Notes under the pieces: model-generated | Databases searched by the model: none | The model's input: the letters and a program-made list of their open reading frames with translations, nothing else | What the model was told of the DNA's origin: nothing | Part shown: positions 32,992 to 41,215 of the stretch, one piece after another | Position numbering within the stretch: position 1 is the first letter of the stretch | Layout of the letters: every line of letters begins with the position of its first letter | Source: Candidatus Rokuibacteriota bacterium | Lineage (GTDB): Bacteria > Methylomirabilota > Methylomirabilia > Rokubacteriales > CSP1-6 | DNA: 58,623 nucleotides | Assembly (NCBI GenBank): GCA_016184125.1 | Contig: JACPDG010000050.1 | Span: forward strand, 1-58,623 | Direction: 5' to 3' | Translations under genes and position numbers: made by a program

Positions 32992-33032
32992 CGCGCGTGC
33001 TTGCGGACGATCTCGGCGAGCCGCCAGCCCAT
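32988..33032 (-). CDS. 14-residue mini-ORF coupled to the cyclase
   Basis: ATG 33032 is preceded by a strong ribosome site (GGGAGGGTG) and encodes MGWRLAEIVRKHAR; its TGA overlaps the cyclase ATG as ATGA. The cyclase start itself has no separate ribosome site, so ribosomes probably load here and re-initiate. It may be a leader peptide or a relic of another gene. No homology can be judged at this length. Confidence 0.4.
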   Translation of the reverse strand: MGWRLAEIVRKHAR

Positions 33033-33074
33033 GTCACCCTCCCGGTTCAGGCGCGTGGCGCGGGGCCCCCCATC

Positions 33075-34283
33075 CTATCGGCGCGCGTCGTAGATCTCGC
33101 CGAAGAGCACCCAGCGCTCGCCGTCGAACTTCGCGAGCTGCTCCTGCTCGATGGGATAGAAGTCCGTCGGGCTCGTGTTGACCTTGATGCCCGGCAGCAG
33201 GAGGGGCAGCGACAGGTCCTTGATGCTCGCCGCCTGCTTCATCACGTTCGCGCGGGACAGATCGTTGCCGCACTGCTTGAGGACGTGTACGAGCCCCTGG
33301 CCGACCGTGTACGCGTACACGTTGAACGCGTCCTTGGTGTTGCCCTCCGGGTAGTATTTCTGCATGAAGGCGAGCCAGTCCTTCATGCCCTGGTCGTTCT
33401 TCCACTGCGGGTCCGTCGGATCCTTCAGGTAGAGGGCGGTGATCAGATCCTTCGAGGCCTCGATGCCGGCCGGTTTGAGGACGACGTCGACGGAGGCCGA
33501 CACGTTGTTCAGGAGGTGGAGCGGCTTCCAGCCGATGTCGTGGGCCTTCTTGATGGCCTGCACGGCGAACTTGGGGATCGTGACGTTGAAGAAGACGTTG
33601 GCGCCGCTGTTCTTGAGGTTGACGATCTGCGAGTCGACGGTGGGGTCCGTGACCTCGTAGCTCTGCCTGGACACGACGAGCTTCCGGCCCGCCGCGCCGA
33701 GCCCGTCCTCGAAGCCCTTGACGTAATCCTTCCCGTAATCGTCGTTCTGGTAGAGGATGCCGATCTTCGCGTTCTTGACGTTCTTCAGCACGTAGGCCGC
33801 GTAGATCTTGCCCTCTGTCTGGTAGGTCGGCTGCCAGCCCATCGTCCACGGGAAGCTCTTCGGGTTGCCCCACTTGGTGGCGCCCGTGGCGACGAACAGG
33901 TGCGGCACCTTCTTGCCGTTCAGGTACTTGTGGATGGCGCTGTTGGTCGGCGTCCCGAGGGTCTGGAAGACGAACGCGACCTCGTCCTGCTCGACGAGCC
34001 GCCGCACCATCTCGACGGTCTTCGGCGGGCTGTAGCCGTCGTCGTAGCTGATGAAGTCGACCTTCCGTCCGTTGATCCCGCCCTCGTCGTTGACCTTCTT
34101 GAGGTACGCGGCGATCGCCTTGCCGATGGTGCCGTAGGCCGACGCCGGGCCGCTGTACGGGTTGGTGTTGCCGATCTTGATCTCGGTCTTCGTGACGCCG
34201 GGCGTCTCTTGAGCGGAGACGGGAGCGACGAGCGCGAGGCCGAGCCCCAGGATGAGCGCCAGGGTGACGAGCCTTCGGGTCAT
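33075..34283 (-). CDS. livK: Branched-chain amino acid-type ABC transporter substrate-binding protein
   Basis: A 402-residue periplasmic binding protein with a Sec signal (MTRRLVTLALILGLGLALVA, PVSAQ). AGGAGG precedes ATG 34283. The mature part starts KTEIKIGNTNPYSGPASAYG, the Leu/Ile/Val-binding (ANF receptor-like) fold, with ILYQNDDYGKDYVKGFEDGL in the second lobe. In this group of bacteria such proteins often bind aromatic or carboxylic acids rather than amino acids, so the ligand is open. It is the last gene of the G-F-H-M-K transporter set. Confidence 0.9.
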   Translation of the reverse strand: MTRRLVTLALILGLGLALVAPVSAQETPGVTKTEIKIGNTNPYSGPASAYGTIGKAIAAYLKKVNDEGGINGRKVDFISYDDGYSPPKTVEMVRRLVEQDEVAFVFQTLGTPTNSAIHKYLNGKKVPHLFVATGATKWGNPKSFPWTMGWQPTYQTEGKIYAAYVLKNVKNAKIGILYQNDDYGKDYVKGFEDGLGAAGRKLVVSRQSYEVTDPTVDSQIVNLKNSGANVFFNVTIPKFAVQAIKKAHDIGWKPLHLLNNVSASVDVVLKPAGIEASKDLITALYLKDPTDPQWKNDQGMKDWLAFMQKYYPEGNTKDAFNVYAYTVGQGLVHVLKQCGNDLSRANVMKQAASIKDLSLPLLLPGIKVNTSPTDFYPIEQEQLAKFDGERWVLFGEIYDARR

Positions 34284-34344
34284 GGTGTCCTCCTCTGTCG
34301 TGATGAGACTCTCGAGCGGAACGACGCGGTCATTGGGCGCAAGG

Positions 34345-35436
34345 TCACCGTTCGGAGCGGGTTCCCCGGCGCGCGCGCGCCAGGCGCGCCCACCCGAGCC
34401 GCAGCGAGCCCGCGATCCCGCGCGGCATGACGTACATGAACAGGATCAGGAACACGCCGTAGATCGCCCACGGCGCGGCCTTCGAGATGTCCTGCGCCCA
34501 GTTCGGCACGAACTGGATGAAGAGCGCGCCCCAGAGTGCGCCGGACACGGACGCGAGGCCGCCGATCACGATGCCGACCAGGAACGTGATCGAGAGGAAC
34601 ACGTTGAAGGCGTCGGGCGCGACGAACGCGATCACGAGGGCGCTCAGCGCCCCGGCGACGCCGACGTACGCGGCGCTCACGCCGAACGTGAGCGACTTGT
34701 AGAGCGCCTTGTTGATCCCCATCGCCTCGGCCGCGATCGGGTGGTCGCGGATCGCGACGATCGCCCGGCCCGTGCGGCCCCGCAGCAGGTTCCATCCGAG
34801 GCCGAACAGCAGCAGCAGGACGGCCAGCGTCAGGAAGTAGAGCCACTGGTCGGCGGACAGCGGCAGGCTCCACGGCGCGTCGGGCTTGGAGAGCACGATG
34901 CCCTGCGAGCCACCCGTCCAGTGCTCGAAGTACTTCAGGATCTGCGGTACGGCGAGCGCGAGCGCGAACGTCGCGAGCGCCAGGTAGAGCCCCTCGAGCC
35001 TCAGCGCCGGGATGCCGAACAGGAACCCGGCGACGAAGCACACGAGGCCGGCGACCGGGATCGTCCAGCCGTAGTCGACGTTCCACTGGTCGATCATGAT
35101 CGCCGTCGTGTAGGCGCCGACCGCGTAGAAGGCGCCGTGCCCCAGCGAGATCTGGCCGTTGTAGCCGGTCAGGATGTTGAGTCCGAGCAGGGCGATGGCG
35201 TAGATGAACACCTGCGTGAACTGGAACAGCCGGAAGTTCGACAGCACGAGCGGCAGCGCGCAGGCGACCGCGACGAGCACGAGCAGAGCAGCGAGCCGGC
35301 TCGCATCGCCGCGAGCGCGAGTGGTCGCGATGCCGGCGGCGGCGCGAGCCGAGCCTGTCGGGTCCAGCGGCGCGCCGTCGCGGGTGGCCGCGTCGGCGCC
35401 CGGGACCGGGCCCTGGCGCGTGATCTGGCGGTCCAT
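34345..35436 (-). CDS. livM: Liv-type ABC transporter permease, LivM
   Basis: A 363-residue inner-membrane permease; ATG 35436 is preferred to GTG 35439 because GGAG lies six bases upstream. Hallmarks: ALLGLNILTGYNGQISLGHG, FYAVGAYTTAIM and the ABC-contacting GRTGRAIVAIRDHPIAAEAM. About nine hydrophobic segments are visible. The 50-residue hydrophilic N-terminal extension (through TTRARGDASR) is longer than usual. Twelve bases follow the livH stop. Confidence 0.92.
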   Translation of the reverse strand: MDRQITRQGPVPGADAATRDGAPLDPTGSARAAAGIATTRARGDASRLAALLVLVAVACALPLVLSNFRLFQFTQVFIYAIALLGLNILTGYNGQISLGHGAFYAVGAYTTAIMIDQWNVDYGWTIPVAGLVCFVAGFLFGIPALRLEGLYLALATFALALAVPQILKYFEHWTGGSQGIVLSKPDAPWSLPLSADQWLYFLTLAVLLLLFGLGWNLLRGRTGRAIVAIRDHPIAAEAMGINKALYKSLTFGVSAAYVGVAGALSALVIAFVAPDAFNVFLSITFLVGIVIGGLASVSGALWGALFIQFVPNWAQDISKAAPWAIYGVFLILFMYVMPRGIAGSLRLGWARLARARRGTRSER

Positions 35437-35451
35437 CACCGGCTCCGCGCC

Positions 35452-36333
35452 CTACACCCGGCGGACGACCACGCGTCCGAAGAGCCCGCTCGGCTTCACG
35501 ACGAGGACGACGAGGATCATCGCGAGCGCCACGGTGAGCTTGAGCTCCGTGCCGATGAACGGCACGTACGTCCCGACGAGGTTCTCCGTCACGCCCACGA
35601 GCAGGCCGCCGAGCACCGCGCCGCCCGGGCTCGTGAAGCCGCCGAGCGTCGCCGACGCGAACGCGTAGATCAGGATTCCGGACATCATGGTCGGATCGAG
35701 GAACACGATCGGCGCGACCATCATCCCGGCCACGGCGCCGATCGCCGCGGCGAGCGCCCAGCCGAGCGCGAGCATCCAGCCGACCCGGATGCCGACGAGC
35801 CGGCTCGAGATCGGGTTCTGCGCGGCCGCCCGCATCGCGAGGCCCAGCGTCGTGTATCGGAAGAAGACGTAGAGGAAGGCCAGCACCACGAGCGTCACCG
35901 CGATCACGCCGATGTCGTGCGCGCCGAAGACGATGGCGCCGGCGTGGATGGGCGTCTGGGGGAACGGGCTCGGGAACGGCTTCTGGATGTACGAGTAGAT
36001 CCAGCCGGCGACGCTGTTGAGGATCACGAGCAGCCCGATGCACACGATCACGATCGTGAGCACCGGCGCCTGCTCCACGGGCCGGACGATCACCCGCTCG
36101 ATCAGGAGGCCGCCGGCGAAGGAGATCGCGACCGTGAGGAAGAACGCCGCCCAGTACGGCAGGCCGGCCTGGAGGAGGGTCCACGCCAGGTACGTGCTGA
36201 ACATCGCCATCTCGCCCTGGGCGAAGTTCACGACGTCCGTCGCCTGGTAGATCATGACGAGCGCCAGCGCCACGCTGCCGTAGATGCCACCGGTGGCGAG
36301 CCCCGAGACGACCTGCTGGATGAAGGTTTCCAC
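35452..36333 (-). CDS. livH: Liv-type ABC transporter permease, LivH
   Basis: A 293-residue permease: QQVVSGLATGGIYGSVALAL, QATDVVNFAQGEMAMFSTYL and the coupling loop TTLGLAMRAAAQNPISSRLV are hallmarks. It forms the translocation channel with LivM. A GC-rich hairpin at 36344-36376 lies ten bases before its ATG and separates it from livF. Confidence 0.92.
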   Translation of the reverse strand: METFIQQVVSGLATGGIYGSVALALVMIYQATDVVNFAQGEMAMFSTYLAWTLLQAGLPYWAAFFLTVAISFAGGLLIERVIVRPVEQAPVLTIVIVCIGLLVILNSVAGWIYSYIQKPFPSPFPQTPIHAGAIVFGAHDIGVIAVTLVVLAFLYVFFRYTTLGLAMRAAAQNPISSRLVGIRVGWMLALGWALAAAIGAVAGMMVAPIVFLDPTMMSGILIYAFASATLGGFTSPGGAVLGGLLVGVTENLVGTYVPFIGTELKLTVALAMILVVLVVKPSGLFGRVVVRRV

Positions 36334-36343
36334 CTACTGTGTC

Positions 36344-36376
36344 GTGGGGGGGAGCGTGCCGCCGCTCCTCCCCCAC
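36344..36376 (-). promoter_or_regulatory. Hairpin between livF and livH
   Basis: GTGGGGGGGAGCG (36344-36356) pairs with CGCTCCTCCCCCAC (36363-36376) with one bulge around a six-base loop. It lies just before the livH start and differs in sequence from the dispersed hairpin repeats. It may adjust expression of the permeases and binding protein relative to the two ATPases upstream. Confidence 0.5.
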
Positions 36377-36473
36377 ACCCCCCCACCGGGACGCCGCCCA
36401 CGGTTGGCGAATCCGTGTTCGTACGATTGCCGCAGTCGCCCGCGCCTGCTCGCTGGCGGTCGTGTTTGCATCG

Positions 36474-37184
36474 CTAGTACCCGAGGTACGAGCGGCGGAC
36501 CGCGTCGTCCCTCCGCAAGTCGGCGGCGGCGCCCGACATGACGACGCGGCCGGTCTCGACCAGGTAGGCGTGGTCGGCGAGCGACAGTGCCATGGCCGCG
36601 TTCTGCTCGACCAGCAGCACGCTCACGCGCTCCTCGCGGTTGATCGTGCGGACGACGCGGAAGATCTCGCGCACCACGAGCGGCGCCAGGCCGAGCGATG
36701 GCTCGTCGAGGAGCAGCAGCCGCGGCCTGAGCATGAGGGCGCGCGCGACGGCGAGCATCTGCTGCTCGCCGCCGGACAGCGTGCCCGCCGTCTGGTGGCG
36801 CCGCTGCGCGAGCACGGGAAAGAGCTGGTACACGCGGTCGTAATCGCGCGCGAGGTCGCGGAGATCGCGCCGCCCGTAGGCCCCGAGGCGGAGGTTCTCC
36901 TCCACGGTGAGCTGCACGAAGGTTCCCCGCCCCTCCGGCGCGTGCGCGATGCCGAGACGCACGATGTCCTCGGTCGCCTTGCCGTCGATCCGCCGGCCAT
37001 CGAAGCGGACGGTCCCCGCGGTCCTCAGCATCCCGCACACCGCACGGAGCGTCGTGGTCTTGCCGGCGCCGTTCGCGCCGAGGATCGTCGTGATGCCGCC
37101 GTCCTCGACGGCGAAGGAGACACCGTGGAGGACCTTCGTCCACCCGTACTGCGCCTCGAGGTGCTCGACCTCCAGGAGCGCCAT
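36474..37184 (-). CDS. livF: Liv-type ABC transporter ATPase, LivF
   Basis: A 236-residue ATPase. Walker A TILGANGAGKTTTLRAVCG, the LivF-specific LGIAHAPEGRGTFVQLTVEE, signature TLSGGEQQMLAVARALM and Walker B LLLLDEPSLGLAP are all present. ATG 37184 shares its A with the livG stop (TGATG). The longer open frame to 37604 is antisense shadow. Confidence 0.93.
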   Translation of the reverse strand: MALLEVEHLEAQYGWTKVLHGVSFAVEDGGITTILGANGAGKTTTLRAVCGMLRTAGTVRFDGRRIDGKATEDIVRLGIAHAPEGRGTFVQLTVEENLRLGAYGRRDLRDLARDYDRVYQLFPVLAQRRHQTAGTLSGGEQQMLAVARALMLRPRLLLLDEPSLGLAPLVVREIFRVVRTINREERVSVLLVEQNAAMALSLADHAYLVETGRVVMSGAAADLRRDDAVRRSYLGY

Positions 37185-37972
37185 CAGGCTTCCACCGGCT
37201 CGGCCGCGCCGAGATACGCGCGGATGACGTCCGGGTCCTGCCGGACGTCGGCGGGGACGCCCTCGGCGATCTTGCGCCCGAAGTCGAGCACGACCACGCG
37301 GTCGGAGACCTGCATCACGAGGTTCATGTGATGCTCCACGAGGAGCACCGTCACCTGCATGCGGTCGCGGATCGCGCGGAGCAGCGCGCCGAGCGCCGCG
37401 ACCTCCTCGTGGTTCAGGCCGCCGGCCGGCTCGTCGAGCATGAGGAGCGTGGGACGGCTCGCGAGCGCGCGCGCGAGCTCCACGCGTTTGAGCGTGCCGA
37501 ACGGCAGCCCCATCGCCGGGTGATCGGCGACGCGCTCCAGGCCGAGGAACCGGACGAGTTCCATCGCGGTGTCGCGGATCACGCGCTCCTCGCGGCCGAC
37601 CCACGGCAGGCGCAGGGCGTTCGACAGCACGTCGCTCCGCGTACAGGCGTGGACGCCCACCATGACGTTCTGGAGCACGGTCATGGTGGAGAAGAGCGCG
37701 AGGTTCTGGAACGTGCGCCCGATCCCGAGCTCCGCCATCCGGTGCGGCGGGAGGTCGAGGAGCGAGCGCCCCTCGAAGCGGATGTCCCCGCGGTCGGGGG
37801 CGTAGAGCCGGGACAGACAGTTGAACAGCGTCGTCTTTCCGGCGCCGTTCGGGCCGATCAACCCGACGATGTGACCGCGGTCCATGTCGAACGACACGCC
37901 GTCCAGCGCGACGATGCCGCCGAACCGAATCGTCACGTCATGGACCGAGAGCAGCGCGGGCCGGGTGCTCAC
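37184..37972 (-). CDS. livG: Liv-type ABC transporter ATPase, LivG
   Basis: A 262-residue ATPase starting with GTG 37972. Walker A GLIGPNGAGKTTLFNCLSRL, the LivG-type GIGRTFQNLALFSTMTVLQN, signature LPFGTLKRVELARALA (LSGG replaced by FGTL, as is common in LivG) and Walker B LLMLDEPAGGLNHEE. It is the first intact gene of the liv operon, preceded by a 13-residue mini-ORF. Confidence 0.93.
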   Translation of the reverse strand: MSTRPALLSVHDVTIRFGGIVALDGVSFDMDRGHIVGLIGPNGAGKTTLFNCLSRLYAPDRGDIRFEGRSLLDLPPHRMAELGIGRTFQNLALFSTMTVLQNVMVGVHACTRSDVLSNALRLPWVGREERVIRDTAMELVRFLGLERVADHPAMGLPFGTLKRVELARALASRPTLLMLDEPAGGLNHEEVAALGALLRAIRDRMQVTVLLVEHHMNLVMQVSDRVVVLDFGRKIAEGVPADVRQDPDVIRAYLGAAEPVEA

Positions 37973-37980
37973 GAGGTCGG

Positions 37981-38022
37981 TCAGGCCATCAGCTTCGGGA
38001 ACGTGCCAACTCCGTAGTGCAT
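37981..38022 (-). CDS. 13-residue mini-ORF before livG
   Basis: ATG 38022 with a strong GGGAGGAG ribosome site encodes MHYGVGTFPKLMA, ending eight bases before the livG GTG. The phrase TFPKLMA resembles the N-terminus of AMP-dependent acyl-CoA synthetases (TLPKLL...), which often accompany liv genes in this kind of genome, so it may be a stub left by deletion of such a gene. That origin is a guess from a dozen residues. Confidence 0.35.
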   Translation of the reverse strand: MHYGVGTFPKLMA

Positions 38023-38049
38023 CGCTCCTCCCGGGTTTAAGGCGGACGA

Positions 38050-38078
38050 ATCATACCGGTGCCGTCGATGCTTTGCCA
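38050..38078 (-). promoter_or_regulatory. Promoter of the liv operon
   Basis: Minus strand: TGGCAA (plus 38073-38078), 17-base spacer, TATGAT (38050-38055), then about 20 bases of leader with GGGAGGAG before the mini-ORF. The spacing and -10 are good, the -35 is moderate. Confidence 0.5.
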
Positions 38079-38128
38079 CCTTCTCCGCCTGTCAGGCACG
38101 ATAGACAGGCTTGGTAGAATCGAGCGGG

Positions 38129-38350
38129 ATGGCGCGAGGAGAGGATTCGTTCCGCGAGTTCGAGGCGACGAGCCTCTTCTGCCCGCGGTGCCGCCGCGCG
38201 ACCGCAGCGCGCAAGAAGCTCCTGCTCGTCCTGCCGAGCGGAAACAAGTACGACTACCTCTGCTCGGAGTGCGGCACGGCCGTCGGCGGCAAGACGGACA
38301 ACGATCCGACCGACTTCTACCGCACGCAAGCTCCACCGCGCCCGCGCTGA
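38129..38350 (+). CDS. Small zinc-ribbon protein
   Basis: A 73-residue protein from ATG 38129. FCPRCRRAT and YLCSECGTAVGG form two CxxC knuckles, a zinc ribbon, followed by a short charged tail. A TAGAAT box ends eight bases before the ATG, so the transcript may be leaderless; the inverted repeat GCCTGTC/GACAGGC (38087-38093 and 38104-38110) lies directly upstream and could be an operator. Function unknown; such small ribbons often bind nucleic acid or help assemble complexes. Confidence 0.6.
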   Translation: MARGEDSFREFEATSLFCPRCRRATAARKKLLLVLPSGNKYDYLCSECGTAVGGKTDNDPTDFYRTQAPPRPR

Positions 38351-38394
38351 CCGACATCACGGCAGCCCCCTTCGAGGCTCCCGGGCCAGAACGG

Positions 38395-38472
38395 GAACCC
38401 GAGGCGCGGCCCGGGTCCCCCGGGCCGCGTCCGAGCGTTGGGGGGCTTGGGGGGCTTCGATAGTCCCCCCAT
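38395..38472 (-). repeat. Modular hairpin repeat, copy R12
   Basis: Minus-strand orientation, ATGGGGGGACTATCGAAGCC ending at 38472, with apical hairpin GCGGCCCGGG...CCCGGGCCGC on its left side. It lies between the zinc-ribbon gene and the lytic transglycosylase gene, about 45 bases after the former's stop. Confidence 0.85.
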
Positions 38473-38489
38473 GAAGTGAATGCCGAAAT

Positions 38490-38541
38490 GGCGCAATTGG
38501 ACTTTCGTCCAATTGCGCCGAGCGTGCGATGCGGGCATACT
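38490..38541 (+). promoter_or_regulatory. Promoter of the lytic transglycosylase with 13-bp inverted repeat over the -35
   Basis: GGCGCAATTGGAC (38490-38502) is mirrored exactly by GTCCAATTGCGCC (38507-38519) around TTTC. A promoter TTGCGC (38513-38518), 17-base spacer, CATACT (38536-38541) places the -35 inside the right arm. The AT-containing stem is unlike the GC-only hairpin repeats of the window. An operator for a dimeric repressor, or a cruciform, fits better than a terminator because no gene ends directly before it and no T-run follows. Confidence 0.55.
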
Positions 38542-38628
38542 CACTTCACTTCATTCATTCCTTCCGTTCGTCGCGCACCAGCAGTCGTCGGGCGAGATCA
38601 CGAACGAGATCACAGAGGAGGAAGCGGT

Positions 38629-39282
38629 ATGAGCACGCACGCAAAGGCACTCGCGATCCTGGCCTTGGGATTCGCGGCGGCCGTGGGCAGCCTCGTCGCC
38701 GTCCGTCAGGTCATCGCCGTTGCTGGGGAAGCCGATTCCCAGCGGTTGAACCGCGCGATCCTCTCCTACGTCGCGGAGAAGAACCCGCAGGCGCCGATCC
38801 GCGCGTTCCAGCAGTTCCCGCAGGTGCTCGTCGCGGAAGCGGAGAAGACGGGCATCGACCACTGCCTCGCGCTCGCGCAGGCCGATGTCGAATCGGAGTT
38901 CAAGCACGACGCCGTCGGCACCTCGGGCGAGATCGGGGTCTTCCAGATCCTGCCCAGCACCGCGGCGATCTTCGAGCCGAAGCTCGGCCGCTTCCGTCGA
39001 CCTGCGATCTCGAAGACGCAGCGTGATCTCGGGGATCTCGCCGATCCCATCACCTCGACACGGTTCGCGATGGCGTACATCCGGGACATCATGAGCCGCA
39101 AGCCCGCGATCAAGGACGCGCTGACCGAGTACAACGGCGGCCCCGCGGGGCGGCACCCGCACTACTACCGCATGGTCATGGGCGCGTACGTCGAGATCCT
39201 GGAGCGCCCCGCGCTGCGCTGCCGCTTCCGGGCGGTGCCGAAGGACGTGCCGGCGGTCACGGCGCTGCTCGTGCGCGCGTAG
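38629..39282 (+). CDS. Membrane-anchored lytic transglycosylase (SLT domain)
   Basis: A 217-residue protein. ATG 38629 follows an AGAGGAGGAAG ribosome site. Residues 5-32 form a signal anchor (KALAILALGFAAAVGSLVAV). The SLT fold is shown by LAQADVESEFKHDAVGTSGE with the catalytic Glu in VES, IGVFQILPSTAAIFEPKLG, and ALTEYNGGPAGRHPHYY. It cleaves peptidoglycan glycan strands. The short length suggests a specialised enzyme, for example for inserting a secretion or surface structure, rather than bulk turnover. Confidence 0.85.
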   Translation: MSTHAKALAILALGFAAAVGSLVAVRQVIAVAGEADSQRLNRAILSYVAEKNPQAPIRAFQQFPQVLVAEAEKTGIDHCLALAQADVESEFKHDAVGTSGEIGVFQILPSTAAIFEPKLGRFRRPAISKTQRDLGDLADPITSTRFAMAYIRDIMSRKPAIKDALTEYNGGPAGRHPHYYRMVMGAYVEILERPALRCRFRAVPKDVPAVTALLVRA

Positions 39283-39291
39283 GGGCCCTCG

Positions 39292-39774
39292 CTACGGCGC
39301 ACCGTCGCGAACGGGAAAGAAGCGGCCGCGCGCGGTCGCGAGGACGACGGCCGTGCCGAGCTCTTCGAGCCGGGCGTCCACATCGACGTAGCGGCCGTGG
39401 TCGGTGACGAGCCACCCGCGCCCGAGGACCGGCCGCTCGACCGGCACCGGCCGTTTGAACCGCACCGTGATCTCGCCGGTCACCGAGAGGCGGCCGGTCG
39501 CGCGCCACACAGCGCCCGCCAGCACCTCGTCGAGGTATGCGGTGACGATGCCGCCGTGCGCCGCGCGTGGCGGGCCTGCGTACCGGGGTGCGATCACGAT
39601 CGGGGAGATGACGCCGTCCGGCGTCGCGAAGCACCGCACGCGCAGCCCGGTCGGGTGGCCGGGGCCGCAGCCGAAACAGTGATGGTACATGTCGCCGTTC
39701 GGCCGCGGCGGCCTGAGCTCCTCGCACCCGGCGAGGTACTCGCGAAAGACGTCGGGAAGATCGGTCGGCGTCAT
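39292..39774 (-). CDS. PaaI-like hotdog thioesterase
   Basis: A 160-residue hotdog-fold protein. YHHCFGCGPGHPTGLRVRCF is the N-terminal motif of acyl-CoA thioesterase family proteins with a Cys-x-x-Cys core, followed by AAHGGIVTAYLDEVLAGAVW, the HGG motif around the active-site helix, and VTGEITVRFKRPVPVERPV. It should hydrolyse an acyl- or aryl-CoA. It is convergent with the lytic transglycosylase, nine bases apart. Confidence 0.85.
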   Translation of the reverse strand: MTPTDLPDVFREYLAGCEELRPPRPNGDMYHHCFGCGPGHPTGLRVRCFATPDGVISPIVIAPRYAGPPRAAHGGIVTAYLDEVLAGAVWRATGRLSVTGEITVRFKRPVPVERPVLGRGWLVTDHGRYVDVDARLEELGTAVVLATARGRFFPVRDGAP

Positions 39775-39925
39775 CCGGGAACCGGCATCTGATCCTCCCC
39801 GCGAATTCTACTCTCGTCGCCGTGCGCGCCACCGTCCCCGGTCGAACCGAGCGCCGCGCCCCGCCTCGGGTATAGTCGTCGGAGACGCGCGACCAGCGCC
39901 CAGCCCAGCTTGCGGAGGAGCGGCC

Positions 39926-41215
39926 ATGAAAGGCGTCACGCTGCCGACCGAGACGGTGTTCGTGATGGAGATGTCGCCGATCAAGTTCGGACTCGGCGCG
40001 ATGGACGAGATCGCGTACGACGTCCGCCGCTTCGGTCTCGGCAAGGTGCTCATCGTCACCGACCGCAACGTCGCCGAGCTGGGTCTGCCCGCCCGCGTCG
40101 CGGCATTGCTCGGGGAGGAAGGCATCAAGTCCGAGATCTACGACGGCTCCGAGGTCGAGCCGACCGACCGCTCGATGGAGGAGGCGGCCGAGCACGCGCG
40201 GCAGAAGGACTTCGACGGCCTGATCGCGGTCGGCGGCGGCAGCTCGATCGACACGTGCAAGGCCGTCAACCTCCTGACGTGCTACCCGGCGCCGATCCGT
40301 GACTACATCAACAAGCCGGTCGGCAAGGGGATCCCCGTCCCCGGACCGCTCAAGCCGATGATCGCCGTGCCGACGACCGCGGGCACGGGCAGCGAGACGA
40401 CGGCGGCGGCGATCACGCACCTGCTCGACGACAACGTGAAGGCGGGCGTGTCGCATCGCCTCCTTCGGCCGGCGCTCGGCGTCGTCGATCCGCTCAACAC
40501 GCTGACCGCGCCGCCGGAAGTCACGGCGGCGGCGGGCTGCGACATCCTCACGCACGCGATCGAGTCGTACACGACGCGCCCGTACGACGCCCGCCCGAAG
40601 TACTTCCCGCCGGACCGGCCCGTCTACGTCGGCGCCAACCCGGCGAGCGACATCTGGTGCGAGAAGGCGATCGAGTACGTGTCGAAGTACCTGCGACGGG
40701 CCGTCCTGAACGGGCTGGACCTCGAGGCGCGCGTGCACCTGGCTCTGGCGGCCACGTACGCGGGCCTGGGCTTCGGCAACGCCGGCGTGCACGTCCCCCA
40801 CGCGATCGCGTACCCGATCGCCGGACAGGTGCGCGACTTCGTCCCGAGCGGCTACCGCACCCAGCACCCGCTCGTGCCCCACGGGATGTCGGTCGTCCTG
40901 ACCGCGCCCTCCACGTTCCGCTTCACGTACGCGTCCGCTCCCGAGCGCCACCTCCGCGCGGCGCAGCTGATGGACGTGGACGTGAATGGCCTGCCGGAGG
41001 CGCAGCGCCGTGAGGCGTTGCCCCGGGCGCTGATCGCGCTCATGCGCGACATCGGCATCCCGAACGGTATCAGCGCCGTCGGGTACGGCGAGCACGACCT
41101 GCCGGCGCTGATCGACGGGACGCTGAAGCAGCCGCGTCTGCTCGCCGGCGCGCCGCGGGCGATCGGGGCGCAGGAGCTCGACTCGATCCTGCGCGACTCG
41201 ATGCGGTACTGGTAG
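39926..41215 (+). CDS. Iron-type alcohol dehydrogenase, hydroxyacid-oxoacid transhydrogenase-like
   Basis: A 429-residue protein from ATG 39926 with GGAGGAG eight bases upstream; a TATAGT box lies at 39871-39876. It follows the ADHFE1/HOT branch of iron-containing dehydrogenases: VFVMEMSPIKFGLGAMDEIA, VPTTAGTGSETTAAAITHLL, GCDILTHAIESYTTRPYD, GANPASDIWCEKAIEYVSKY and GLGFGNAGVHVPHAIAYPIA. HOT enzymes oxidise 4-hydroxybutyrate (or lactate-like hydroxyacids) while reducing 2-oxoglutarate, without free NAD. The insert with NPASDIW is specific to this branch. Expected products are succinic semialdehyde and 2-hydroxyglutarate. Confidence 0.85.
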   Translation: MKGVTLPTETVFVMEMSPIKFGLGAMDEIAYDVRRFGLGKVLIVTDRNVAELGLPARVAALLGEEGIKSEIYDGSEVEPTDRSMEEAAEHARQKDFDGLIAVGGGSSIDTCKAVNLLTCYPAPIRDYINKPVGKGIPVPGPLKPMIAVPTTAGTGSETTAAAITHLLDDNVKAGVSHRLLRPALGVVDPLNTLTAPPEVTAAAGCDILTHAIESYTTRPYDARPKYFPPDRPVYVGANPASDIWCEKAIEYVSKYLRRAVLNGLDLEARVHLALAATYAGLGFGNAGVHVPHAIAYPIAGQVRDFVPSGYRTQHPLVPHGMSVVLTAPSTFRFTYASAPERHLRAAQLMDVDVNGLPEAQRREALPRALIALMRDIGIPNGISAVGYGEHDLPALIDGTLKQPRLLAGAPRAIGAQELDSILRDSMRYW

